48,212 nucleotides of DNA from Rhodoplanes serenus (GTDB lineage Bacteria; Pseudomonadota; Alphaproteobacteria; Rhizobiales; Xanthobacteraceae): NCBI GenBank assembly GCA_945893145.1, contig CAMDDZ010000041.1, positions 1 to 48,212 on the forward strand. Reading direction: 5' to 3'. Below the pieces are notes generated by a model. The model made no database searches, was not told the DNA's origin, and was given only the letters and a program-made list of their open reading frames with translations. The position numbers were made by a program, and so were the translations under genes. Positions 16,715 to 24,739 of this stretch are shown piece by piece. How positions within the stretch are numbered: position 1 is the stretch's first letter; each line of letters begins with the position of its first letter.

Positions 16715-17467
16715 CTATCGCCCGCCGGAGACGCGCAGCACCGAGCCGGTGATATAGGAGGCCGCATCGGAGAGCAGGAACATCACAGCTTCGGCGACCT
16801 CCTCCGGCTGACCGGTGCGGCCGAGCGGGATCATCGGCACGGCGCGCTCAAGCTTGTCGGGCGTGCCGGCATCGGCGTGGATCGTGGTCGCAATGACGCC
16901 CGGCGACACCGCGTTGACCCGGATGCCGTCGCCGGCCAGCTCCTTGCTGAGCCCCAGCACCATCGACTCGATCGCGCCCTTGGAGGCGGCGTACCAGACG
17001 TACTCGTTCGGCCCCCCGATGTTGGCCGCGACCGACGACAGCAGCACCACCGAACCGCCCTGCCCGCCGTGCTTCTTCGACATGCGCTTGATCGCCTGCT
17101 GCATCGACCACAGCGCGCCCATCACGTTGACGTCCATCACCTGCCGCATCATGGCGGTGCTGGCGTTCTCAAGACGGCTGGAGCGGCCCGGGATGCCGGC
17201 GTTGTAGACAAAGTGTGTCAGCGGCCCGAGCTTCTCATCGACACCCTTGAACACCCGCTCGACATCGGCCTCGCTCGCCATGTCGCCCGGAAGCGCAATC
17301 ACACGGCGGCCGAGCGGCTTCAGCGCGGCGACAAGCGCAACCGCCGCGCTGGAGTTGGACTTGTAGTTCACCGCCACGTCGTAGCCGCGCGACGCCGCGA
17401 GCTTGGCGGTGGACGCACCGATGCCGCGGCCACCGCCGGTGATCAGGAGGACTGGTTGAGTGGCCAT
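16715..17467 (-). CDS. short-chain dehydrogenase/reductase
   Basis: A 250-residue classical SDR. The dinucleotide-binding TGGGRGIG is at residues 10-17, the NAG motif near 89-91, the catalytic Ser in LLSSVAA and the Tyr-x3-Lys in YAASKGA, followed by VNAVSPG. The Arg/Lys context after the first strand (NYKSNS) suggests NADP. It resembles glucose-dehydrogenase or 3-oxoacyl-ACP-reductase-like SDRs of unknown substrate. GGAG precedes ATG 17467. It lies 28 bp after the TerC gene and 103 bp before the quinone reductase gene, so redox functions cluster here, but no pathway can be named. Confidence 0.9.
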   Translation of the reverse strand: MATQPVLLITGGGRGIGASTAKLAASRGYDVAVNYKSNSSAAVALVAALKPLGRRVIALPGDMASEADVERVFKGVDEKLGPLTHFVYNAGIPGRSSRLENASTAMMRQVMDVNVMGALWSMQQAIKRMSKKHGGQGGSVVLLSSVAANIGGPNEYVWYAASKGAIESMVLGLSKELAGDGIRVNAVSPGVIATTIHADAGTPDKLERAVPMIPLGRTGQPEEVAEAVMFLLSDAASYITGSVLRVSGGR

Positions 17468-17495
17468 GACGTCTCCGAACTTCGTTCTTGCCCGA

Positions 17496-18224
17496 CTAGC
17501 TCTTGCGTGCGCGTTTGCGATTGCGCCCCGCGATCACGTTGAAGGCCTCGACCGCCGCCGCGAACGCCATCGCGAAATAGATGTAGCCGCGCGGAACGTG
17601 AACTTCGAAGCCGTCGGCGATGAGCGCCATGCCGATCAGCATCAGGAAGGCGAGCGCCAGCATCTTCGTTGTCGGGTGTTCGGTAATGAAGCCAGACACC
17701 GGTCCGGAAGCCAGATACATGACAATCATGGCGAGAAGCACCGCTGCAATCATGATCTCGATCTGGCTCACCATGCCGATGGCCGTGATGATCGAATCGA
17801 GCGAAAAAATGAGATCAACCGCAATCAGCTGGACAACCACCAAAGCGAACGAGTGGGAGACTACGCCAGGGGCCGCCTCTTCGTCCCGCGCCTCGACCTC
17901 CCTGTGAATTTCGTGGGTGGCCTTGGCGATCAGGAACATGCCGCCGCCGATCAGAATCAGGTCACGCCAGGAGAAGCCGAGGCCGTAGATCGAAAAGATC
18001 GGATAGGTCAGCTTCATCAGCCAGGTCAGGCCGAACAGCATGATGATGCGGAATACGAAAGCGAGCGACAGGCCGATCTGCCGGGCGCGTTTGGCATCTC
18101 GCGCCGAGCAGCGCGCCACCAGAATGGAAATGAACACCACGTTGTCGATGCCGAGCACAATCTCGAGCACCGTCAGCGTGACGAGCGCGGCCCAGGCATT
18201 CGGGTCGAACAGCAAGTCGAGCAT
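17496..18224 (-). CDS. TerC-family integral membrane protein
   Basis: A 242-residue protein with about seven transmembrane helices. The paired TerC signatures with intramembrane aspartates are clear: EIVLGIDNVVFISIL near residues 21-35 and DLIFSLDSIITAIG near 138-151. The family includes manganese exporters such as MntP-unrelated Alx/YceF-type proteins and tellurite-resistance TerC; metal or redox homeostasis is the usual theme. A charged cytoplasmic loop (HREVEARDEEAAPG) separates the halves and the C-terminus is very basic. The start is nine bases after the pcs stop, so it is co-transcribed with pcs. Confidence 0.9.
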   Translation of the reverse strand: MLDLLFDPNAWAALVTLTVLEIVLGIDNVVFISILVARCSARDAKRARQIGLSLAFVFRIIMLFGLTWLMKLTYPIFSIYGLGFSWRDLILIGGGMFLIAKATHEIHREVEARDEEAAPGVVSHSFALVVVQLIAVDLIFSLDSIITAIGMVSQIEIMIAAVLLAMIVMYLASGPVSGFITEHPTTKMLALAFLMLIGMALIADGFEVHVPRGYIYFAMAFAAAVEAFNVIAGRNRKRARKS

Positions 18225-18233
18225 TGCGCTTAT

Positions 18234-18917
18234 CTATGCGATCCGGCGAGCGGGCAACAGGCCGATGGCGAGGAAATACAGGGCTATGATGCACAATGCC
18301 GCGGTAATCCAAATGTTCGGCGCAAGCGCGTCGCGAAACAATGCAAAGGCCGCGAGAACCGCCCAAGCTGCCAGCATCATCATCGTCAACGGCCGCAGCC
18401 GCACCACGCGCAGCGGATGTACGAACTTGATCGGCACAAAGGTCAAAACGGCAAACAGCGCGACCGTTGCGGCCCCGCCCCAGGGCGATGGCCGCAACAA
18501 CAGAAGATAGAACGCGATCAGGTTCCACACCGCCGGGAACCCCATGAAACTGTTATCGGCCGTCTTCATGTTGCGGTCGGCAAAATAGAGTGCGCTGGTC
18601 ACGGCAATCACCGCGCCGGCCGCGAGGCCAAGCCATCGCGGCATCAAGCCGCTTGCGGCGATCGCGTAGGCCGGCACGAACACGTAAGTGGTGAAATCGA
18701 CAACGAGGTCGAGCGTGTCGCCGGACCAGCGCGGCTGCAGCTCGGCGACCTTGAACTGGCGCGCCAGCGGTCCATCGATGGCATCGACGACGAGCGCCAC
18801 GCCGAGCCACGCGAACATCAGCGGCCAATCTTCCGCAACCGCAGCCGCGAGCGCCAGCAGCGCGAGCGCTGCCCCGCATGCTGTCAGAACATGAACCGAG
18901 AATGCCAGAGCCCGCAC
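18234..18917 (-). CDS. pcs: phosphatidylcholine synthase
   Basis: Pcs joins choline to CDP-diacylglycerol in one step, a pathway typical of rhizobia and related host-associated alphaproteobacteria. The 227-residue membrane protein carries the CDP-alcohol phosphotransferase motif in its Pcs variant: DGPLAR, then twelve residues, then GDTLDLVVD. About seven helices follow, including ALYFADRNMKT and FPAVWNLIAFY as in known Pcs proteins. The start is set at GTG 18917, giving RALAFSVHVLTACG near the N-terminus as in the family. The same frame stays open far upstream through the DUF1326 gene but is not coding there. A 7-bp hairpin sits directly before the GTG. It lies 44 bp after the DUF1326 gene and 9 bp before the TerC gene. 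Confidence 0.93.
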   Translation of the reverse strand: MRALAFSVHVLTACGAALALLALAAAVAEDWPLMFAWLGVALVVDAIDGPLARQFKVAELQPRWSGDTLDLVVDFTTYVFVPAYAIAASGLMPRWLGLAAGAVIAVTSALYFADRNMKTADNSFMGFPAVWNLIAFYLLLLRPSPWGGAATVALFAVLTFVPIKFVHPLRVVRLRPLTMMMLAAWAVLAAFALFRDALAPNIWITAALCIIALYFLAIGLLPARRIA

Positions 18918-18936
18918 GGACGCTGTTTTAGCGTCC
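18918..18936 (-). promoter_or_regulatory. hairpin abutting the pcs start codon
   Basis: GGACGCT-AAAAC-AGCGTCC (minus strand) is a perfect 7-bp stem whose last base is adjacent to the GTG start of pcs. It covers the place where a ribosome-binding site should be. It could limit translation initiation or be a remnant of a terminator after the DUF1326 gene; there is no T-tract. Confidence 0.4.
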
Positions 18937-18961
18937 CGACGCTCCCAGCGGAAGCCGCCCG

Positions 18962-19603
18962 TTACTTCTGATTGCCCCAGTCGAGCTTGCAAATCTCCGC
19001 CGAACGGCCCTCGAAATTCCAGTTTCGGCCGAACAGGCGGAAGCGCGAACGGTCGGCGCGCGACACGATGATGTCGGGGGCAATCCAGTATTCGCTGTTG
19101 CGGATGACGACATTGCCCTTGTCGGCACCGCGCACGGGCGTAATCGCGCCATCGACGATCTTCTCGATGCTGATGACGCGGGTCTCGCCCTCCAGCTTGT
19201 AGGTGATCGGCACCTGCCGGACACCGAGGAAGGTCCCTGCGAGAATCTTGAGCAGGCCCGTCGACCCGCCGGCGCGACCGGTCATGATCCAGGTCAGCGC
19301 CTTGACCTGTTGCGCGGATGCCTTGTCGTCGACGAACAGCGCCACCGTCCAATTGCCGCGGCCGAGGCGGCCCGGGATGTCGACCATGAAGCCGAACGTG
19401 ACACCGGAGAGATCGACTTCGCCGAAACGGCCATCGTCGATCCGAACCGCCGCCCAGGTCTGGCAATAGCCTTCGGTCGGCGCGTGCTTGCCGAGCGAAA
19501 GCACGCACGGACAGAAAATCTCGCAATTGCATGAGAGCGCGAGCTCGCCCTTCAGCGACCACGGCTCGTTGGAGCGAATATCCGGATCCCAGCGCGACGC
19601 CAT
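18962..19603 (-). CDS. DUF1326 cysteine-rich protein
   Basis: A 213-residue soluble protein of the DUF1326 family. The N-terminal region has a dense motif, CNCEIFCPC (Cys25, 27, 31, 33), with another cysteine at about 47 and one near the C-terminus (AEICKLDWG). This spacing looks like a metal or persulfide site. The rest is predicted beta-rich with no membrane segment or signal peptide. ATG 19603 shares a base with the stop of the DUF2182 gene (TAATG), so translation is coupled, and the two families are commonly neighbours. The biochemical function of the family is unknown to me. A role with DUF2182 in metal handling is inference from the cysteines. Confidence 0.85.
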   Translation of the reverse strand: MASRWDPDIRSNEPWSLKGELALSCNCEIFCPCVLSLGKHAPTEGYCQTWAAVRIDDGRFGEVDLSGVTFGFMVDIPGRLGRGNWTVALFVDDKASAQQVKALTWIMTGRAGGSTGLLKILAGTFLGVRQVPITYKLEGETRVISIEKIVDGAITPVRGADKGNVVIRNSEYWIAPDIIVSRADRSRFRLFGRNWNFEGRSAEICKLDWGNQK

Positions 19604-20427
19604 TACAACAACCCCGATACAAAGAAGGCCAAACCGATGGCGATGAAGAGCACTCCGAGTCCATACGTAAAGCGCGGCGTCACCGTCATCTTCTCGATGG
19701 TCATCAGCACGCCGAGCGCCGCCATCCAGACGATGTTCATGGCGCCAACCGCGAGCATGACCAGCATTATCGCCCAACAGCAGCCGGCGCAGTAAAGCCC
19801 CTGCCGCAGACCGAGCCGGAACACGCCGCCGCGATCGGTCGTCCAATTGGCGAAGAAGAATGGGAATGGCCGCTGGCACACCGTGAGGCAGGCGTGTTTC
19901 AGCGTCGAGAATTGATAGGCGCCGGCGCCGACCAGGATCGCGCCGGCGAACAGCACGCTCATCTCCCCAGCTTTCATGAGCGCAAAACGCACCAGCGCGA
20001 TTTGCAGCGCGGATGCCAGGAGCGCGAAGCCGAACCAAACCGTGAGATATCCCGCCGCCAGCACCAGCGGCGACACCACGGGCTCGCGCTGGCGCGCAGC
20101 CGTATCCGCGATCTCCGCATAGGTCAGGATCATCGGACCCGCGGTCGGCAGCATCATGGCGAGCGTCATCGCGACCCACATCGGCGCCGCGAGCGCGAGT
20201 TCGTTCCAGCCGCCATCGAGCAGCGGACGGCACAGCGTAGCCCAGACGCCGGAACCGGCCGTCATCAATCCGACCGCCAACCAGCCGAGCGCGGTCAGCG
20301 CCACGACGCAAATCCAGGCGACCAGCCGCGGCCGCGCCAGCGCGGCCGAAAGCCTGGTTTCGGCCGCGGTCAGATGCGCAAGCTCACGCGAATGCACAAA
20401 ATCGCTCACACTCAACTGATAGCGCAT
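19603..20427 (-). CDS. DUF2182 putative metal-binding membrane protein
   Basis: A 274-residue integral membrane protein of the DUF2182 family, which I recall as described as a predicted metal-binding protein. About six to seven helices are visible. The second contains MWVAMTLAMMLPTAGPMI, rich in methionine and typical of the family. Cytosolic or membrane-edge cysteine motifs follow: LKHACLTVCQRP (His178, Cys180, Cys184) and GLYCAGCCWAI (Cys213, 216, 217). These are plausible soft-metal ligands. It is the first gene of a minus-strand series continuing with DUF1326, pcs and terC. The 92-bp gap to the divergent ubiH-like gene should hold its promoter. Confidence 0.85.
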   Translation of the reverse strand: MRYQLSVSDFVHSRELAHLTAAETRLSAALARPRLVAWICVVALTALGWLAVGLMTAGSGVWATLCRPLLDGGWNELALAAPMWVAMTLAMMLPTAGPMILTYAEIADTAARQREPVVSPLVLAAGYLTVWFGFALLASALQIALVRFALMKAGEMSVLFAGAILVGAGAYQFSTLKHACLTVCQRPFPFFFANWTTDRGGVFRLGLRQGLYCAGCCWAIMLVMLAVGAMNIVWMAALGVLMTIEKMTVTPRFTYGLGVLFIAIGLAFFVSGLL

Positions 20428-20519
20428 TGAAGCGGCGAGCGAAATCGCCAGCCCAGATCATGGTTTCCGTGGCTCGTGTTCCGACCGCGAACACGATAGG
20501 AACAGGCTAGGAAAGCGAC

Positions 20520-21722
20520 ATGGCCGAGCGGTTAACCGTGGAAGTGGCGGTGATCGGCGGGGGTCCGGCGGGGCTTACGGCCGCGATTGCGCTCGCCGAA
20601 GCGGGCCTCGAAACCGCGCTGATCGCCAAGCCGCCCGAAACCGACCATCGCACCACCGCGTTGCTGGCGGGCTCCGTGACTGCGCTGGAGACGCTCGGCG
20701 CCTGGGAGCGCTGCCGGACCGAGGCCGCGCCGCTGCGCCGAATGCGGATCGTCGATGCAACCGCCCGGCTGATCCGCGCCCCGGAGGTCAGCTTTGCGGC
20801 GGAGGAAATCGGCCTCGATGCCTTCGGGCACAATATCGAGAACCGCCACCTCGCCGCGGCGCTCGACGCGCGGGCCCGCGAACTGCCCTCGCTGCGGCGC
20901 ATCGCCGACGAAGCTCAAGCACTCGAAATCGGCGACGCGAGTGTCGCCATCCAGCTGAAGAGCGGCGGCACCGTCACGGCACGGCTTGTGGTTGGCGCGG
21001 ACGGACGGCGCTCACTTTGTCGTGCTGCCGCCGGTATCGAGATCGACGGATCGAGCTATCCGCAGACCGCGCTGACCTTCAATCTCCGCCACACCCGGCC
21101 GCACCACGACACATCGACGGAATTTCACACCGAGAACGGCCCCTTCACGCTGGTGCCGCTGCCGGGCGAGCGATCGAGCCTCGTTTGCGTGACCGAACCC
21201 GCCGATGCGAAGCGTCTCGGCGCGCTCGACGAAACCGAACTGGCGCAGGAGATCGAGCGGCGCTCGCACTCGATCCTGGGCAAGATCGCGCTTGAACCTG
21301 GACGTGGCGCGTTCCCGCTTTCAATCGAGACCGTGCGTCAGTTCGGCCGCGACCGCATCGCACTGGTCGGCGAAGCCGCCCACCTGATCCCGCCGATCGG
21401 CGCCCAGGGCCTCAACCTCGGCCTGCGCGACGCCGCCACCATCGGCGAGCTTGTGGTGGATACGCGCCGCGATGGCGGCGATGTGGGCGCGCCTCAGCTG
21501 CTCGCACGCTATGACGCGGCGCGGCGCACCGATGTGAAAGGCCGCACGCTCGCGGTCGATCTGCTCAACCGCACGCTCCTTTCGGATTTCATCCCGGTGC
21601 AGGGCGCGCGCGGGCTCGGGCTTTTCCTGATGGACCGGATCGGCCCGCTGCGCCGCGCCGTGATGCGCGAAGGCGTGCAGCCCTCGGCACAACCTCGCCT
21701 GATGCGCGGCGAGCTGCTGTAG
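20520..21722 (+). CDS. UbiH/Coq6-family FAD-dependent hydroxylase
   Basis: A 400-residue class A flavoprotein monooxygenase of the ubiquinone-biosynthesis type. GGGPAG with ALAEAGLE lies at residues 13-28. VVGADGRRS (DG motif) lies near 158-166, and IALVGEAAHLIPPIGAQGLNLGLRDA (the UbiH family signature region) near 280-305. The fit to UbiH/UbiF/UbiL/COQ6 is good, but which ring position it hydroxylates cannot be read. GGAAAG precedes ATG 20520. It is divergent from the DUF2182 gene and followed after 90 bp by a TauE/SafE gene in the same direction. Confidence 0.9.
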   Translation: MAERLTVEVAVIGGGPAGLTAAIALAEAGLETALIAKPPETDHRTTALLAGSVTALETLGAWERCRTEAAPLRRMRIVDATARLIRAPEVSFAAEEIGLDAFGHNIENRHLAAALDARARELPSLRRIADEAQALEIGDASVAIQLKSGGTVTARLVVGADGRRSLCRAAAGIEIDGSSYPQTALTFNLRHTRPHHDTSTEFHTENGPFTLVPLPGERSSLVCVTEPADAKRLGALDETELAQEIERRSHSILGKIALEPGRGAFPLSIETVRQFGRDRIALVGEAAHLIPPIGAQGLNLGLRDAATIGELVVDTRRDGGDVGAPQLLARYDAARRTDVKGRTLAVDLLNRTLLSDFIPVQGARGLGLFLMDRIGPLRRAVMREGVQPSAQPRLMRGELL

Positions 21723-21812
21723 AATTTCGAGCTGAAGGCCTTCGCTTCACCCGAAGGGAGCCTCCCCCATTCGCCCATTGCCGCCTGCCGCAGGCTACGG
21801 CAAAGGTTGGGC

Positions 21813-22583
21813 ATGGAATTGCTGGGGCTGCCCATTTCGACCGCGATCCTCGCTCTCGCGGCCGGCGCTTTTATTCTGGCGGGCTTCGTCAAAGGTGTGA
21901 TGGGCCAAGGCTTGCCGACCGTCGCGGTCGGCATCCTGAGCCTGATCATGTCGCCAGGCGAAGCGACTGCCTTGGCGATTATTCCAGCGTTCATCACCAA
22001 CATCTGGCAGGCTTGGTTCGGGCCTGCGTTCGGGCCGCTGATGCGGCGGCTGTGGCCGACCATGGTGGCCATTTGCATCGGCACCTGGCTGGCGAGCGCT
22101 CTTGGCCTCGGCCTGCTGACGCCCGACGCCGCCTCGCTCGCGCGCAAGACGCTCGGCGTCGCGTTGATCCTTTACGGCCTGCTCGGCATCTCTCGCATCC
22201 GCATGCAGGTGCCGCCGCACACCGAATGGTGGCTCGGCCCGCTGATGGGCGCGGCGAACGGAGTGGTTTCGGCGGCGACCGGCGTGTTCATGGCGCCGGT
22301 CATTCCCTACATCCAGTCGCTCGGGCTCGAGCGCGACGACATGGTCCAAGCGCAGGGCATTTCGTTTTCGGTTTCGACCTTGTCGCTGTCCTTCGTCCTG
22401 ATGGCAAACGGCATGTTGAATGTGGCGAACGCCACCGCGTCGCTCGTCGCGGTCGCGATCGCATTTGCCGGCATGTTCCTCGGCCAATACATCCGTCAAT
22501 TCGTGCATCCCGAGGTGTTCCGCTTCCTATTCTTCCTCGGCATGCTGGCGCTCGGCGTCCATCTCGGCTTTCTGCACCGCTAA
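21813..22583 (+). CDS. TauE/SafE-family permease
   Basis: A 256-residue membrane protein with about eight helices in two repeats. AGFVKGVMGQGLPTVAVGIL follows the first helix, and LMGAANGVVSAATGVFMAPVIPYIQSLG begins the second half, each with the glycine-rich loop typical of the TauE/SafE (DUF81) family. Members export sulfite, sulfoacetate or other anions; the substrate is unknown here. ATG 21813 is preferred over TTG 21807 because AAAGG lies at good spacing. Its 3' end is six bases from the end of the convergent CoA-transferase gene. Confidence 0.88.
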   Translation: MELLGLPISTAILALAAGAFILAGFVKGVMGQGLPTVAVGILSLIMSPGEATALAIIPAFITNIWQAWFGPAFGPLMRRLWPTMVAICIGTWLASALGLGLLTPDAASLARKTLGVALILYGLLGISRIRMQVPPHTEWWLGPLMGAANGVVSAATGVFMAPVIPYIQSLGLERDDMVQAQGISFSVSTLSLSFVLMANGMLNVANATASLVAVAIAFAGMFLGQYIRQFVHPEVFRFLFFLGMLALGVHLGFLHR

Positions 22584-22589
22584 GCCGGC

Positions 22590-23687
22590 TTAGTCGCCGC
22601 CAAGCTTCGGCACCTTCCGGACGCTGCCGGGCGACTCGCGGAACACCGGATCGATCGGCACCGGCAGCGCCGGCATGGTGACGCCGGACGAGCCCGCGAC
22701 CTTGTGGGCGAACAGCCCGCGCTCGACGAAATGCGGATCGCGTAGCGCTTCTTCCAGTGTCGCCATCACGGTCACGCAGCAGTCGGCCGCGGCCAGGATC
22801 GGCCGCCATTCATCGGCGGTCTTGCCCGCGATGATCGCCGCCACCGCGGCCTGGGTGGCGGCCGGATTGCGCGTGTCGTCGATCAGATCCGTGGCAAGCC
22901 CAATCGCCGCAACGAACGCCTGCCAGAATTGCTGCTCCAACGCGGCGCAGGCCACGAGCCTGCCGTCCCGGGTCGGATAAAGCTGGTAGCGCGGCGAACC
23001 GCCGGTCAGCCGCGCTCCGCCCGGGCCGGGAAATTGTCCGGCCGCCTGGCCCGACGCAATCGCGTGGCCCGCGAAGGTGAACATGGCGTCCGCCATCGCG
23101 ACGTCGACATAACAGCCCTGCCCGGTCAGATCGCGCTGGCGAAGCCCGAGCAGGATGTTGATCACCGCCGGCAACGTGCCGCCGCCGATGTCAGCGATCA
23201 GCGCGGGCGGCACCACCGGCCGCTCAACCGGGCCGGGGTTGAGCGCGAGCAAGCCAGTCGCCCCGACGTAATTGAGATCATGGCCGGCTTCGTCCGCGCG
23301 CGGGCCGCGCTGGCCGTAGCCGGTGATCGAGCAATAGACGATGCGCGGGTTGCGCTGGCGCACCGCCTCGTAGCCAAGCCCGAGCCGTTCCATCACGCCG
23401 GGCCGGAACTGCTCGATCAGCACATCGGCCCGCGCGATCAGCGGATCGAGCTTGGCAAGATCGGCTGCCTGCTTCAGATCGAGCACCAGGCTTTTCTTGC
23501 CGCGGTTGAGCAGCGCGAACATCGCGCTCTCGCCGTCGAAGCGCGGCTGATAGTGGCGCATGTTCTCGCCGCCCGGCCGCTCGATCTTGATCACCTCGGC
23601 GCCGGCTTCCGCCAGCATCAGCGTCGCCAGCGGCCCCGGCAGCAGCGTGGTGAAATCGAGCACCAGAATGTTGGCGAGCGGTTGCAT
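22590..23687 (-). CDS. family III CoA-transferase (CaiB/BaiF)
   Basis: A 365-residue protein of the CaiB/BaiF family, which moves CoA between carboxylic acids or racemises alpha-methylacyl-CoAs. Visible motifs are VLDFTTLLPGPLATLMLAEAGAEVIKIERP at the N-terminus, NRGKKSLVLDLK, and GHDLNYVGATGLL with the candidate catalytic Asp near residue 136. EQFRPGVMERLGLGYE is also typical. The sequence fits an AMACR/CoA-transferase mix, so transferase versus racemase is open. It follows the AEC transporter by 13 bp on the minus strand and is opposite a CitE-like lyase, which suggests a shared organic-acid pathway. Confidence 0.88.
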   Translation of the reverse strand: MQPLANILVLDFTTLLPGPLATLMLAEAGAEVIKIERPGGENMRHYQPRFDGESAMFALLNRGKKSLVLDLKQAADLAKLDPLIARADVLIEQFRPGVMERLGLGYEAVRQRNPRIVYCSITGYGQRGPRADEAGHDLNYVGATGLLALNPGPVERPVVPPALIADIGGGTLPAVINILLGLRQRDLTGQGCYVDVAMADAMFTFAGHAIASGQAAGQFPGPGGARLTGGSPRYQLYPTRDGRLVACAALEQQFWQAFVAAIGLATDLIDDTRNPAATQAAVAAIIAGKTADEWRPILAAADCCVTVMATLEEALRDPHFVERGLFAHKVAGSSGVTMPALPVPIDPVFRESPGSVRKVPKLGGD

Positions 23688-23700
23688 GGCGATGCCGTGG

Positions 23701-24660
23701 TCAGCGGACCAGAGCTTGCGTCAATCCGCCATGCTGCACCAGCCACATCACGGTGGTGAGCGTCACAACCGAAAGCAGCGTGCCAAGCAGCACCGAGCTC
23801 GAGGCCGGCTCGATCCAAGCGTCGTATTGGCGCGCCAGCACAAACACGCTCAGCGCCGGCGGCAAGGCCGCCATCAGCACCGCGGTCTTCACCCAGGTCA
23901 CATCGAACGGGCCGAACCAGATTAGCAACACCAGCGCGATGACCGGGTGCAGCACCAGCTTGATCAGCACCAGAAGCGGCACCTCCCAGGGCACTCGCGT
24001 AAACGGACGCAACGCTACTGTGACGCCAAGCGTAAACAGCGCGCATGGTGCTGCGGCGCTTTGCAGGAATTGCATCAGCCGGTCGAGCGCAACTGGCGGC
24101 TCGAAATGCAGCGCCGCCGACAGCGCGCCGAGCGCGGTCGCGATCATCAAGGGATTGAATATGATGCGGCGCGCGACATCGAGCGCAGCCCTCAGAAAGG
24201 TCGGACTGCCGGGGCGCGCGATCGCCATCAGGAACGGCACCAGCGAGAAGAACAGCAGCGTCTCGAAGCAGAAGATCAGCGCGACCGGCACCGAGGCTTG
24301 GGCGCCGACCGTCGCGAGCGCCAAACCCGGCCCCATGTAACCGATGTTGCCATAGGCGCCGGCCAGTGCCGCGATGGTCGATTGCGCGAGATCGCGGCGG
24401 ATCGCGTAAGCGATGCCGAGCGACAGCAGCAGCATCAGGAAGGTGCCGAGCGTCGTGGCGACGATAAACGGCGGATTGGCGAGTTGCTCGAACGGCGTCT
24501 TTGCCAAAATGCGATAGAACAGCGCCGGCAGCGCCATGTAGACGATGAAGAAGCCCATCCAGGCCAGCCCGTTATCGGGAATCTTCTGGATACGGCCGCA
24601 GGCGAAGCCGAGGATGATCAGGCCGAAATACGGCAAGGCCAGATTGATGACGTCGATCAT
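23701..24660 (-). CDS. AEC-family (auxin efflux carrier-like) transporter
   Basis: A 319-residue membrane protein with about ten helices in the five-plus-five layout of the AEC family. Recognisable stretches are the first helix with FGLIILGFACGRI, the broken helix AGAYGNIGYMGPGLAL near residues 100-115 and the C-terminal ALPPALSVFVLARQY. Bacterial members move dicarboxylates such as malate or malonate. It lies 13 bp before the CoA-transferase gene and is divergent (79-bp gap) from the CitE-like lyase, so uptake of an organic acid that is then activated to a CoA ester is a reasonable inference. Confidence 0.88.
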   Translation of the reverse strand: MIDVINLALPYFGLIILGFACGRIQKIPDNGLAWMGFFIVYMALPALFYRILAKTPFEQLANPPFIVATTLGTFLMLLLSLGIAYAIRRDLAQSTIAALAGAYGNIGYMGPGLALATVGAQASVPVALIFCFETLLFFSLVPFLMAIARPGSPTFLRAALDVARRIIFNPLMIATALGALSAALHFEPPVALDRLMQFLQSAAAPCALFTLGVTVALRPFTRVPWEVPLLVLIKLVLHPVIALVLLIWFGPFDVTWVKTAVLMAALPPALSVFVLARQYDAWIEPASSSVLLGTLLSVVTLTTVMWLVQHGGLTQALVR

Positions 24661-24739
24661 GCGGGACCGTGCAGGCGCCGCTCTTGGCGCGCCGTTTGCA
24701 TTGCTCTAAACGGCAGATCGGCGTTTTGGAAGGACGGCC

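Noticed and set aside
17460..18971. 503-codon open frame on the plus strand opposite pcs and terC
   Set aside because: It is the antisense of two well-recognised genes; composition is His/Arg/Gln-rich with no domains. This is a GC-rich shadow frame.
18234..19664. Single 476-codon frame covering pcs plus upstream bases
   Set aside because: Only the last 227 codons match Pcs. The upstream part overlaps the DUF1326 gene in the wrong frame, and there is no start signal.
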